A stretch of DNA of 64,000 nucleotides from Delphinapterus leucas (taxonomy: Eukaryota > Chordata > Mammalia > Artiodactyla > Monodontidae), in contig NW_022098076.1 in the NCBI RefSeq assembly GCF_002288925.2, positions 69,881,004-69,945,003 on the forward strand. The letters run 5' to 3'. Of the stretch, positions 45,138-55,805 are shown in pieces. Position 1 is the first letter of the stretch. Each line of letters starts with the position of its first letter. A model generated the notes under the pieces. That model was not told the DNA's origin. It worked only from the letters and a program-made list of their open reading frames with translations, and ran no database searches. The translations under genes were made by a program, and so were the position numbers.

Positions 45138-45744
45138 GTAAAATCTGCCAATTACAGTTCTTCTATTGTAAGTGATATAAAACAACGTTGGATAGTTTTT
45201 TTAAAAAGGAAATTTATTACAAATACAGAGTCCTGAGAAGTGATATCAGGGTGGGGGTAGCAGCCTTGGAAACGGGGAGGGGAGACACAGGAATGTCAAG
45301 AGCACTGATAGTACCTCCACAGGAAAGAAACTAACTCTCATGTTCTGCTTATTTTGCCCACTCTGCTCAAGATTCAATTTCCAGGGAGGGATCATCACAA
45401 CATGAAAATTTGGTCTCATCCCTAACCTTAGCCTAGGGGAAGGCAAGGTCCCTGACCTATAGTCCCACTAGATTGCATCTCATTGAAAAGAATTCCTCCA
45501 AAGCAAAAACGGTGTTCTTAAGAAGGCAAAATATAGTTTTTCATTTTCTCTCTGAGATTTCCAGAATACCAATATGTCCAAAATATTTCGGAGGTAACTA
45601 TGCTGAAAATATAGCCACAAACTAGACAAATATGAAATCTGCCTTTTTGAAGTTAAGAAAAAGGACATGTGTGGCAATTGTTTTAAAAAGGCAGGCAGAG
45701 AGTGCTGTAGAAACATACAGCAGGAGTAACTAATTCAACCTGGG
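45138..45744. other. Unassigned sequence
   Basis: No supported gene. Frames up to 78 codons have no recognisable domain. Confidence 0.35.
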
Positions 45745-46084
45745 TATTCAGAGAGAAACAAATGTATAATATGAATCCTGAAAGATGAGTAAGAGTTGCC
45801 TAAATAATGGAGGGGTGAAGGGTATACCAGGATAAAAAAATAAAATGAGCTTGAAAGTCCTCAGGCAAGACAATGAAGTCCCTTGACTGAAAAGAGACAA
45901 GCATGATAGAGATGAAGGACTGAAAAGAGACAAGCATGATAGAGATGAAGGACTGAAAAGAGACAAGCATGATAGAGATGAAGGAAAGAAATGGAGTGAA
46001 CAATACAGCTGAAGACCTAGAGAAGAGCCACACCAGGGAGAATCCTGTGAGGATTTTGGATTTGATGTAAATGATAAGGAAAAT
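45745..46084 (-). repeat. L2 LINE 3' region, antisense, left part
   Basis: 'AATCCTGAAAGATGAGTAAG', then 'AGTTGCCTAAATAATGG' and 'GGATTTTGGATTTGATGTAA' fit the reversed L2 order (cttgaaggatgagtaggagttagcca...gagtttggattttattc). It is interrupted by a SINE at 46099 and contains the 33-bp minisatellite. Confidence 0.6.
45885..45983. repeat. 33-bp minisatellite, three perfect copies
   Basis: The unit GACTGAAAAGAGACAAGCAT... occurs at 45885-45917, 45918-45950 and 45951-45983 with no differences. Because 33 is a multiple of three, it keeps minus-strand frames open and yields a repeated 11-residue pattern, but this is not evidence of coding. It lies inside an old L2. Confidence 0.97.
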
Positions 46085-46098
46085 TATCATAAGGTTTT
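46085..46098. repeat. Target-site duplication, left copy (SINE at 46099)
   Basis: TATCATAAGGTTTT occurs here and exactly again at 46317-46330. Confidence 0.9.
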
Positions 46099-46316
46099 TT
46101 TCTTTGTTTTTTTTTCTTTTTTTTGCGGTACGCGGGCCTCTCACTGTTGTGGCCTCTCCCGTTGCGGAGCACAGGCTCCGGATGCACAGGCTCAGCGGCC
46201 ATGGCTCATGGGCCCAGCCGCTCCGTAGCATGTGGGATCTTCCCAGACCGGGGCACGAACCCGTGTCCCCTGCATCGGCAGGCGGACTCTCAACCACTGC
46301 GCCACCAGGGAAGCCC
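46099..46316 (-). mobile_element. CHR-type tRNA-Glu-derived SINE, standard form, antisense
   Basis: The left side has a T-rich tail with C and G interruptions, then 'TTGCGGTACGCGGGCCTCTC'. The right side ends 'GCGCCACCAGGGAAGCCC'. The reversed B box is in GGGGCACGAACCC. A perfect 14-bp target duplication flanks it, and it splits an old L2. It is very similar to the copy at 24179-24396. Confidence 0.96.
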
Positions 46317-46330
46317 TATCATAAGGTTTT

Positions 46331-46830
46331 AAATAATGATGTAGACTAAGAGTTTTGCAACACTTTGGCAGCACTATGAAGAATGGTTCAGACGGACAAG
46401 AGTAGAAATAGGAAGACTAATTCAACTAGTAGTCATGAAAATTGAGAGAAATGGGCTAATTTGAAAAATACTAATAGAGTACAAGGGGCACAACAGTTAA
46501 AAAGGATGGTGACAGGTGAGGAGAAAAAACAAGTCAAGAGAGTTTCCCATTTCTGGCCTGAGCCACAGGAAGGAGAGCAGGGCCATTTGTTGAAATAGGA
46601 TACACTGAAGAAACAGCAAGAGTTCTATAAGGAAGATGGAGCATTTAGTTTTGATTTAGTTAGTTTGGCGTACTTGTGAACCAAGTAGGAATGTCAAGTA
46701 GGTACTTGGAATATGCAACACAATTTTTCAGGCAGCTATTATAAAAAATAATGGATTTGGCAGTTGTGATGATATCTAAGGCTAAATCTGGACTCAGCAA
46801 GAAAGAACACCATGATTGATTAGCCATGTC
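46331..46830 (-). repeat. L2 LINE ORF2 region, antisense, right part
   Basis: This continues the L2 from the left of the SINE. 'GTTTTGATTTAGTTAG', then 'AGGAATGTCAAGTAGGTACT', 'TGGAATATGC' fits reversed L2 ORF2 (gagatgtcgagtaggcagttggatatac). It is diverged and the right border is approximate. Confidence 0.5.
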
Positions 46831-47762
46831 TGCCATTAGCTCAGAACTAGGGACTGATCCTGCCAAATACTTGCTGACACCAGGCTGGAAACTTCACTTG
46901 GCTACAGCATCTTCTTAAAGGACTAGTTAGTTGATAGTCAAGTCAAAATAATTTTGATATAAATAATTTTTATGCCTCAAATCTTATTTATGCCAATATG
47001 ATATGTTATATATTTATAATATATGACCTATCCCTTTTTTAATCTAATGGTATTACCTGCTCATATTTTGACAGAGCTGTCTGGATTTATAATTATGTTT
47101 TTAAAAATTCTGTACATTTACATTTACACAGTGGTTGAGACATTTCACATGCAATAGTTCTATTAACTTTTCAATATTGGCATATAAATGTTTATTACTG
47201 AAATAAATACACTTCTTCTCTGAAAAACAGCTGATTGCAACAAGATACATTTTGCTCCAAGGTTGTCCCTCTTTGTGGTTCAGTTGAGATTTGCATGTGA
47301 ACAGACCTTGCTTGAACTACATCCACCTCAGAGTCAGTGCTGCACAGGGGTCTGAAGTGTGAGCTTTACTTCCCCATAGGTGAAGAATTACAGCAGCAAA
47401 AGAAAGGCAATGGAGAAATAAGCAAAGTATCAATTTTAAGACAAAGCATTCAACCTGGATGTTAAATCTGAAAGGATCAGGGGCAGAAAAGAAGGAAAAG
47501 ATGTGGGCAGAGATCCCAGACTATCAATTATTGGGGTAGAAATTATCCTTTGCCTTATAATGGCAGACATACCCCAGGGGTCATGTTCAATCACCTCAAG
47601 AACACTACAGCTGGATTTCACTGGCAAGATGACTAATAGAAAATTAGGGCACAACGGGTATCATTTATTTTCTGACCATATCTCTAATTTGCCATTCACT
47701 TGTGTCCTTAGAGGAATAACTCACTGTTTAGTCAGTCTTTTTGGTAACTATACGTTTTTGGT
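46831..47762. other. Unassigned sequence
   Basis: No supported gene. The 93-codon plus frame at 47503-47784 lacks a recognisable domain and runs into the next SINE. Confidence 0.35.
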
Positions 47763-47770
47763 AACAGTTT

Positions 47771-48055
47771 CTTTTATTAATTAATTAGTTAATTAATTAA
47801 TTAATTTTTGGCTGTCTTAGGTCTCCGTTGCTGCATGTGGGTTTTCTCTAGTTGGGGCGAGTGGGGGCTACTCTTGCTCTAGGTGAGCAGGCTTCGGTAG
47901 TTGTGGCTCATGGGCTCTAGAGCACAAGCTCAGTAGTTGTGACACATGGACTTAGTTGCTCCGCAGTATGTGGGATCCTCCCGGACCAGGGCTTGAACCT
48001 GTGTCCCCTGCATTGTCAGGCGGATTCTTAACTACTGTGCCACCAGGGAAGTCCT
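47771..48055 (-). mobile_element. CHR-type SINE, long form, antisense, with (TTAA)n tail
   Basis: The right edge 'TGTGCCACCAGGGAAGTCC' is the reversed head. The middle has two TAGTTGTGGCTC-type modules, and the left edge 'TTTTTGGCTGTCTTAGGTC' is the long-form 3' end. The reversed tail at about 47777-47806 has become a TTAAT-type tandem run. AACAGTTT at 47763-47770 and 48061-48068 is a probable short target duplication. Confidence 0.88.
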
Positions 48056-48068
48056 AAGGAAACAGTTT

Positions 48069-50264
48069 TTTGTTACCTAAATATACCCATGACAAACACC
48101 AAAATGTTAGATTATGAAGAGACTATATATTAAATTTATTAGAACAGAAACTACTTCTCTCAATTAATCAATTTAAATGCTATTAGGACATTATCGTTAA
48201 CCAATATCACTCTTTAGATGGTTACAGTTGATGTTACAGTTTCTAAGAACATCTTTTATAGTTTCGTTTTGTTTTTAATGAAAAATGAATATTGAGTAAG
48301 AAAAGACTGTAATTTAAATGAGTGTGGTAAAACAAAGCTCTAGGAAAAATTACTTACCACCTGGATGAAAACGTCACAGAAACAAGGCTTCACTGAAATT
48401 TGAAGGAACCAATTATTTTAATAGGATAGTGTTCTTATATAAATACAGGCCTAGGTAAAACTGATTTTTTTCATAATCTGCTATTGGTGTTTTTGTTATT
48501 GGCTTCAAAAGCATTGTTGTGATAATAAACCAGTACCTCCAGTCCTGCAAGCTGAGCCACTTAATAGAAACCTATAAATAAACAGGATTCATAAAGACTC
48601 CTGTCTGCACATATGGGATTATTGGATTTGAGATCAATGATCTTCCTTTCACCACATCCACAAGTCATTTGTAACCACAGGAAACTTATTTTACTTAGGA
48701 TGATCAATATTTCCTAGAAGTGTAAGAGACACCCATGTTAATGCAAAAAAAGGAAGTAATATTGAGAAAATAGAGCTCTTAGGAGCAATCCAGTGGCCAA
48801 CTATTTAGAACATCAAAAATGTGTTTTTAATAAAGTGTGTGAGGATGATTTGTTCTATAACTGTCCAGTACAGAATGCTATCAAAAACACGTTACCCGAG
48901 AGAAAAGTTGGAGTGTGCTCTCCTAAGTAACTGCCTACATATAACAAATTACTTTTCCTAATAACAAAAGAAATGACTAAAATTATCAGTGTAAAGATTC
49001 TATCATAGCAGATATAATTTTTTTTCAAATAAAAGGAATTTTTCTTTAAAAATAATTTAAAATTGTATATGTGTTTATTTTAAATTATCGAGACCCCTTG
49101 ATTTATCAAACTTACCAGAAAAGTTATTAATTCTTTCATTCTTGATTCTGTTATCTAAGTTTCATGGTCTTTATGTGCTTTGTCTTTCAGCTGAAAATTA
49201 TAAAATAAAAATGAATTTTTTCTTTCTTAAAAACCAATTGTAGAACCATTATTGCGTAGGTGACATGAAGTCACTACACCAACTGAAATATAAATCAATC
49301 CAGCGATTTTTATTATTAACAAGTTCTGCTTACATTCCATCCTCGTAAAGTGTTTAGAAGCTGTCTGATTTTCCTAAGGACAAAAACATTATTTTGAAAA
49401 TAAATAGCGAAATGTCTTTGAATTTAAAAAAATGAATAAGAAACAATAAAATGACAGCGATTAAGTAACAAGTGTCTTGAATTTTGGAGCAACTCATATT
49501 AATTATATTCATCAAAAATTACCTATTCTTAAATGCTCTGGCACTGCTCACAATGGCCAATCAAAAGAAATAGGTAACAATATGACTTCCTTCCACTGTG
49601 AATTCCAAAAGAAACAAACATTGAAATCTCAAAATGATGCTATTCTTGAGTTTATCCCTGAGGATTACTTTATTTGAGAAAAATACTGATGGTGAAAGTC
49701 AAAAAATACCCTGCCAAAATGCATGCAGCAGAGACCAAAAAATTTTGAATTCAGGTCCTAAATCCAGTTACTCCAAATCCAAGATATTTTCTCTGTGTCA
49801 TACTGGATACCTCCCTTGTTTTCTCACTTTGAGCACAGCTGCCATACTCCTAGCTTCCTCACCCAAATATGTTGCCCTCTGTTTAGAATTCCAGCCCAAG
49901 CACTGGTGAGAGGGTTCAGGCTCATAATTTCTAACGGAATGTTAAACAAAGAAAAAATGAAGGAAATTTAATAAGCAAAACAAAGCTCAATTTTATAAAA
50001 ATGGCAATGCCCAATCTATCACTAAAGGTTTCCAGCAATTATATATAACCACATTGCTTAAATGATACACTTTGAAATAGACACACATTAATTATGTAAT
50101 CCTTATATTAGAAAACAAATAAATGAACTGAGTGAAAGGGAGAAAGGAGAGATTCTTCAGAAAATCAGAATTCTAGTCTTCAGCAGAACTGGGGAAAAGA
50201 GAGATCTTCATTAGAAAATTTCTGTGATATTGTGATTTATAATAAGAAATATATATTTGTCCTT
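48069..50264. other. Unassigned AT-rich sequence
   Basis: About 2.2 kb with no supported gene or family-level repeat. Overlapping frames of 66 and 91 codons near 49477-49909 have no domain. Confidence 0.35.
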
Positions 50265-50700
50265 CATCCCAATTTCTGGCACAGAGCTCCTAAAACCCTT
50301 GGAATTTCTTAAGTGTGAGAGTGCTTAAAGTTGTCTTTTGTTATATCATTGAAGTGACTTTTGGGCTACACTTAGATCAAGTAAGGATGGGGGCTGGTAA
50401 CCAGAGGAACCAACCATGTGATTAGAAGTTTGGAAATTTCAGTCTCAACCCCTGACCTCCAGGGAGAAGAGAGGGGCTGGAAGTTGAATCAGTCATTAAT
50501 GACCAATGGCCAATGATTTAATGAATTATACTTATGTAACAAAGCCTCCATAAAAACCCAAAAGAATAGGGTTTGGAGAGCTGCCAGGGTGGTGAACATG
50601 TGGAGATGCAGGGAGAATGATGCCTCTCGAGCGCACTTGGAAGCTCCATGCTCCTTCCCATATACCTTGCCTTATGCATCTCATCCATATGACTGCTCTT
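50265..50700 (+). mobile_element. Old ERV-type LTR, left part
   Basis: 'GCACAGAGCTCCTAAAACC', 'TTGGAATTTCTTAAG', 'GAGGGGCTGGAAGTTGAATC', 'AATGGCCAATGATTTAATG', 'AAAGCCTCCATAAAAACCC', 'TGCCTTATGCATCTC' follow a well-known mammalian LTR, with the CATAAAAA word as its TATA-like box. It is interrupted by an L1 3' end and resumes at 51011. The family is not named with confidence. Confidence 0.6.
50686..50700. repeat. Target-site duplication, left copy (L1 in LTR)
   Basis: CATATGACTGCTCTT here matches CATATGACTGTTCTT at 50996-51010 at 14 of 15 positions. Confidence 0.85.
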
Positions 50701-50995
50701 TTTTTTAATTAATTTTTATTAGAATATAGTTGCTTTACAATGTTGTTTTAGTTTCTGCTGTAAAGTGAGTCATCTATACGTATAATTATATTCCCTCTTA
50801 TTTGAGTTTCCTACCCATTTAGGTCACCACAGAGCACTGAGTAGAGTTCCCTGTGCTATACAGTAGGTTCTCATTAGTTATCTATTTTATACATAGTATC
50901 AATAGTGTATATATGTCAATCCTAATCTCCCAGTTCATCGCCCCCCCACTGCTTTTCCCCCTTGGTATCTGTAGGTTTGTTCTCTACTTCTGTGG
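50701..50995 (-). mobile_element. 5'-truncated L1, 3' UTR only, antisense
   Basis: 'TTTTATTAGAATATAGTTGC', 'TTTACAATGTTGTTTTAG', 'TTTCTGCTG', 'CACCACAGAGCACTGAG', 'TTCCCTGTGCTATACAGTAG', 'TTATCTATTTTATAC', 'AGTGTATATATGTC' is a cetartiodactyl L1 3' end on the minus strand. It sits in the LTR and is flanked by a 15-bp duplication. Confidence 0.9.
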
Positions 50996-51010
50996 CATAT
51001 GACTGTTCTT

Positions 51011-51395
51011 GAGTTATATTCTTTTATTAAAAAAATGATATTCTAGTGAGTAAATGGGTTTCCTGAGTTCTGTGAGCCATTTTGGCAAATCAATCAAACA
51101 CAAAGGGGGTTGTAGGAACCTCTAATTTAAGCCAGTCAGTCAGAAACACAGGCGACAATCTGATCTTGTGATTAGCATCCTGAGTTGGAGAGTCATTAGA
51201 ACCTACAGTTTGTCAGACGCACAGGTAATAACCTGGGTTTGTGATTGGCGTCTAAAGTGAAGGGTGGTCTTGTAGGAATGAGCCCTTTACCTGTGGAATC
51301 TGATGCCATCCCCAGGTAGATAGTATCAGAATTGAATTGAATTCTCAGACAGCCTGCTGGTTGCAAGCATTGCTTGTTGGTGTGGAGAAGCTTCC
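51011..51395 (+). mobile_element. Old ERV-type LTR, right part
   Basis: 'GTAAATGGGTTTCCTGAGTT', 'CTGTGAGCCATTTTGGC', 'GGGGGTTGTAGGAACCTCTA', 'CAGAAACACAGGCGACAATC', 'ATGAGCCCTTTACCTGTGG', 'AGGTAGATAGTATCAGAATT' continue the LTR. The end, near 'GTTGGTGTGGAGAAGCTTCC', leads straight into the (CA)n tract, which appears to have grown from the LTR's own CA-rich terminus. Confidence 0.6.
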
Positions 51396-51397
51396 AT

Positions 51398-51430
<33 letters not shown>

Positions 51431-51475
51431 CACGCACACGCACACACACACGCACATGCACACGCACACACACAT
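51396..51475. repeat. (CA)n microsatellite with CG interruptions
   Basis: About 80 bp of CA dinucleotides with several ACGCAC and one ATGCAC interruptions. It produces the Cys/Ala/Val-rich frame at 51196-51471 on the minus strand, which is not a gene. Confidence 0.95.
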
Positions 51476-52654
51476 GTATTAGAATTGGGTCCAGAAACCT
51501 GAAAGAAATTTTAAGGCATACAGTGAGACAGTGAGTGTTGCAGGTATTGTTGGGTGCTCTCTGTTAACCCCTTCCTTTTTTTTTAACATCTTGAGACAGT
51601 GAATTCTAGAAAATCTACAAAGTATATTTGTTAATTCTTTCTGGAAAATGTATGTATATGAATAGAAGGTAATATTTATGTAAAGCAAGTTGCTTGTCAT
51701 TTTGAGGCTAGAATAAAGCTCATTTTTGCTCACTAGTCAAAGGAGACCAGGGAAATATGTATCATATCAGTTTTATCGAATTCAATAAAATGTTATTTTC
51801 TGTTTTATATAGGGATATTTATGAAACTGATTGCCTCATTTGTGAAGAAGAGCATGTTAAGCAATTTAAGAAAAAAGATGGTATTGTAAAGGCATAAGCT
51901 TAATTTCAGCACTAACCCTTTTAGAAAAATCATAAAAGTGAAACAGTGGAACTGAAAGTAATGATGTTTTATGGCAATAAGGACTTAACAATATTTAGGG
52001 GAACCAAAGAGCTTTAAAACAATAAGGTCAACATAGCGAATATCACATGAACAAATAGTTAATTTATTAATAATATATTATTTTATGGAATATACTTCTT
52101 AGGCTCATATGTCATATAAACAGAAAGAAATTCTTTAAGTGATTTATCTTTAAAGGGAAAGAAGAAAATCCAACCAAGTGGAATATAATCTTGCATAAAG
52201 GAGAAAACTAGCAAAGGATTCTGGTTTCCTTCCATTCTGTGATTCTCATATGACAGGAGGAAAATTACACAACGTCACTTAAATGAGCTGAACTTTTCAA
52301 TCACTAGACATTTTTTTTCAAAGTGAAAATCACTATGCTAAAGAGAAATGAGAGTCTTGGAATAATGAAACATCCCATGAAAAATAAATGAAGGAAAAAG
52401 ACATGTCTAATTACAAGACTCAGATATCTTCATTTGGCTTTTGAGATAAGAATTTTAGACTATAAACAACTTATTAAAACCCTTCATTTGAAATCATCCC
52501 CTAAAATTATAAGAATTTTGTTTCAAGCAAGTTTGGTAAATTCAGACCTTAATGTAAAAGTTCATTTGGATAATCCAGGGGCACTTTTTAAAAGTTAAAT
52601 TATTCTTTTGTGAATGTTTCTAAATTATTAATTCCACTATACTTTAGCTTAAGG
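51476..52654. other. Unassigned AT-rich sequence
   Basis: No supported gene or repeat family. Confidence 0.35.
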
Positions 52655-52785
52655 CTTAAATTTTTGGGGTCACTGACACATTTGCAAACCCTCTGTCCTT
52701 AGAAAAATGCAGATGTATGCGTGCAAAAGACATTGTATTTCCAGGGGCACTTGGAGCCTTAGGTTTAGAATCTCTGGCTCACACC
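52655..52785. mobile_element. Old hAT-like DNA transposon fragment
   Basis: 'TTTTGGGGTCACTGACACAT', 'TTGCAAACCCTCTGTCC', 'AGAAAAATGCAGATGTATGC', 'ATTTCCAGGGGCACTTGG', 'AGCCTTAGGTTTAGAATC' resembles a common mammalian hAT element (ggggtcacagacccctttgag...gaccctctccccagaaaaatgcacatg...tttcaggggg..cacgg). Boundaries are approximate. Confidence 0.5.
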
Positions 52786-53512
52786 CTCATATAACTACGT
52801 CACCCCTTTGGAGTAGGACAATTTATCAAGTAGTGTTTTTTATTTAATTTTTTTGTTTTACTAAGACAATTTAAAGAGGGTAGAAATGGCAATGGTGCAT
52901 TTTGCTCTGGAGGATGGTAAACCAGTAGGATTACGCAGGTTATGCCAGATACAGAGGTATATGTCAGTGGGGGTGGAGATGGGGTGAGGGTTGAAATGAT
53001 CAATTCACGAGCCCTGTAGCTGGGCTGTAGTCAGATTGGAGAAGAAGCACATTTTCGCTAATTTGCCCAGAAGGGTGCCTTTTCTATTGTTTGTGTTAGT
53101 TGCTGCCCTGCTTTCCAGGAACTCTAATTTGACTATTCTGTACAATGAGCATAAAGAAAACTTGTGTGTCTACAAAGGAGTGCACATACAAACACGTGCA
53201 CACCTCCACACCAAATCGAGAGATTTTAAAAACTAAAAGTTAAAATCTTATTATTCTCGGTCTAGTTTTCATTCATTCCTTTTAATCTCATTTCTGCTTT
53301 CAGGAAGATGATTCTTTCTTTGTTCATGTTTTCAACTTGCCATAGATGATCTAGATACGATGAAAAATATTCACCAACGTAGATTCTCTTTCTTCCTAGC
53401 AAGTATGGTCTAACAGTAAGAGTTCATTTTTAAGTTAGTAGGAAAAATTATTATGTATTCCACGCAGCTCTGGACACAGACTATGAGAAAAGAGACTTGA
53501 GATCCCTTCGGA
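52786..53512. other. Unassigned sequence
   Basis: No supported gene. A minus-strand 67-codon frame at 52800-53003 is Pro/Ser-rich and unrecognised. Confidence 0.35.
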
Positions 53513-53522
53513 GAGAGGTGGA
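53513..53522. repeat. Target-site duplication, left copy (SINE at 53523)
   Basis: GAGAGGTGGA here matches GAGAAGTGGA at 53719-53728 with one mismatch. Confidence 0.75.
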
Positions 53523-53718
53523 TTTTTTTTTCGCTGGCCTCTTACCGCTGCGGCTTCTCCCGTTGCGGAGCACAGGCTCCGGACGCGCAGGCTCAGAGGC
53601 CATGGCTCACGGGCCCAGCCGCTCCGCGGCACGCGGGATCCTCCCGGACCGGGGTACGAAACCCGCGTCCCCTGCATTGGCAGGTGGACTCCCAACCACT
53701 GCGCCACCAGGGAAGCCC
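53523..53718 (-). mobile_element. CHR-type tRNA-Glu-derived SINE, standard form, antisense
   Basis: The left T9 run is the reversed tail, followed by 'CGCTGGCCTCTTACCGCTGC'. The right edge is 'TGCGCCACCAGGGAAGCCC'. It keeps many CpGs ('GGAGCACAGGCTCCGGACGC', 'CCGCTCCGCGGCACGCGGG'), which suggests little decay and a fairly young copy. A 10-bp near-perfect target duplication flanks it. Confidence 0.95.
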
Positions 53719-53728
53719 GAGAAGTGGA

Positions 53729-55087
53729 CTTTACTTAACTCTTACCTATATGTGTATGACAGCGTTGCTTCCATCGCCCACAGGGTGTTTGTATACTTAG
53801 CGTGAATCTCACTTTTCAACTTACTAGCTCTCCTGGATCAGCGCTTGTTGAAACACCTTCGACATCCCCTGAAGTCAAACCTTGCCCATGCAGGAAAGCA
53901 CATCTATTCTCTCTGACTCTCTGCCTTGCCCAGCAACCATCCTCTGGTGGCTTTTAGAAAAACGGAAACTTTATGAGCCCAAACAATACCACTTTTGACA
54001 CCTTAGTTAGGCTGTCTACTCAAGCAGAGAGCCCCGGCTGGCTGAGAGAATTCTGCTGGACTTACACAGAGCCAAAATCCTCCTGTCAAGAGGAAATCTT
54101 TCTTTCTGTGCCTTCAGTAGGTTTCCTTCAAACACAGAAGATCCCTGTGGCTCTGAGGCTTTTTATTATATAAGCAGCTATTTGTTATTTCATTCAGAAA
54201 GAATTTTCTCATGTGCCTTTATGTGTATTGTCTAAATCAAATGACATTTTATACTCAAATTTAGTGCAAAATTCAGTCTTGCTACCAATGTGCTCATGAA
54301 ACACGCAATAAATATTTATTGCTCCTGATGAGTTCAGGAACCGGAATTTGCCAGTGCCTGCTATGATCGACAGCTGCACAAGAATCAGATGTGGTCATTG
54401 TCTAGCATCGGCCCCCACGTGCTACAAAAATCTGGAGAGCCTTTCAGAATGGCTAGAGCATGGCTCTCTGCCCTCTATCCCAGGTGTTACGGGTTCAACT
54501 CCCCTGTGTCGGTCCAGCCCTGATGGCATGAAGCAGAGTTAAAGTTGTTGCAGATGCTTTTGATTCAAATTCATGCTGAGCTCTCCCTGATCAGCATGTT
54601 CCTTTGGGCGATATCACAATTTCATCTTGTTCAAGCTGTCTACGTTCCTGTTTACTTAGGTTTGAAAATGGAAATTTAGCACTCAAATTAGTACTGACAG
54701 TACAACCTGCAAGGGTTCTAAATCCTCATTTGCCTTCATTCTGAGGGACGGCACTCTATTTTCAGAGCAATATTGCTTTATATCAAAATTGCTCTCATGG
54801 TATGAAAACATAATGCCACGGGAAAGCATGGCATGAAAACCCTGCATTGTCAATTTTAAATGCAGTGATCTGGGAGTAAAAATCAACACCAAAGGGCATC
54901 AAATTCCTTGATCACCAGCACTGTTTCTTTCTTTTGCACTATCTGTTTTTCTCATGGGGCACAGAGGCATGTGTAAACAAGAGAAAAGATACATTCAAGA
55001 TTGTAATTCAATGGTGCATGAAGATGATGCTTTTTTTCTTAATCTATAAACGATTTCTGACCTACAAAGTTTTCTCCTGCTGGGCTT
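53729..55087. other. Unassigned sequence of mixed composition
   Basis: No gene is supported. The stretch 53729-54180 is less AT-rich than its neighbours and was not recognised as a repeat. A weak tRNA-like segment at 54432-54517 is discussed in the findings. Confidence 0.35.
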
Positions 55088-55098
55088 CTGGTTGCACT
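55088..55098. repeat. Target-site duplication, left copy (SINE at 55100)
   Basis: CTGGTTGCACT occurs here and exactly again at 55418-55428. Confidence 0.85.
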
Positions 55099-55099
55099 T

Positions 55100-55417
55100 T
55101 CTTTTTTTTTTGATTTATTTATTTTATTTTTGGCTGCGTTGGGTCTTTGTTGCTGAGCATGGGCTTTCTCTAGTCGCGATGAACAGGGGCTACTCTTCGT
55201 CGTGGTGTGCGGGCTTCTCATTGCTGTAGCTTCTCTTGTTACAAAGCACAGTCTCTAGGTGCATGGGCTTCAGTAGTTGTGGCTCACAGGCTCAGTAGTT
55301 GTGGCACACGGGCTTAGTTGCTCCACCGCATGTGGAATCTTCCCGGACAAGGGCTCGAACCCATGTTCCCTGCATTGGCAGGAGGATTCTTAACCACTGT
55401 GCCACCAGGGAAGCCCC
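55100..55417 (-). mobile_element. CHR-type SINE, long form, antisense
   Basis: The left side has a T-rich reversed tail with TTTATTTATTTTA, then the long-form 3' end 'TTTTTGGCTGCGTTGGGTC' and 'GGGGCTACTCTTCGTCGTGG'. Two TAGTTGTGGC modules lie near 55272-55317, and the reversed head ends 'TGTGCCACCAGGGAAGCCC'. It is about 318 bp with an 11-bp perfect target duplication. The 62-codon plus frame at 55299-55487 crosses it by chance. Confidence 0.92.
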
Positions 55418-55640
55418 CTGGTTGCACTATTTAGAGACACAGTGTCACAACGAGCTGAGGGTGAGTCACACTGCCTCCAACAGGTAGAATTCAAGGCTGG
55501 ATGGCCAATGGAAAGAAAACCTGGAAAGAGTGAACTGCTTCTCATTCTAACTCATTCCTATTGGATGGGAAACCTTAGGTAAAGTCTCTAAAATAATAGC
55601 CTGTTTCCTTTTGGAACAATGGTCAATTTGTATGTGAGCC

Positions 55641-55805
55641 ATGGTGCTCACTCCTGGCTGCAAGTCAGAGTCATCTTAGGAGATTTTCAAAAATCTACAT
55701 ACCTGGGTGCCATTCAGACTAACTTAACTCAGAGTTTCTGGGCCTGAGGCCCAGGTACTGGTATGATGCAGTGCTCCCCAGGCTCCTGCAGTTGTCCGGA
55801 TCTAC
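55641..55805. mobile_element. MER5-like hAT-Charlie element
   Basis: 'GCTCACTCCTGGCTGCAAGT', 'CAGAGTCATC', 'CTACATACCTGGGTGCC', 'AACTCAGAGTTTCTGGGCC', 'GAGGCCCAGGTACTGG', 'GCTCCCCAGGCTCCTGCAG' follow the MER5-type order (tggctgcac.ttagaatcacctggg...gatgcccaggcc...aatctctgggg..gacccaggca...agctccccaggtgattc). It is diverged. Confidence 0.6.

Noticed and set aside
44810..45185. Open frames of 74-113 codons on both strands
   Set aside because: They cross the SINE at 44932-45137, and their peptides repeat those at 24 kb and 46 kb.
45885..45983. A CRISPR-like array
   Set aside because: The units are directly contiguous with no spacers, and this is vertebrate DNA. It is a minisatellite.
45800..46374. 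A 165-codon minus-strand frame with a threefold 11-residue repeat, plus overlapping frames
   Set aside because: It combines a SINE with a 33-bp minisatellite whose length keeps the frame open. No start context, domain or family supports a protein.
49477..49909. Overlapping plus frames of 66 and 91 codons
   Set aside because: No recognisable domain, no splice-like flanks and no codon signal that I can see. They are within the range expected by chance for 64 kb.
51196..51471. A 91-codon minus frame starting with a Cys/Ala/Val run
   Set aside because: It is a translation of the (CA)n microsatellite and LTR sequence.
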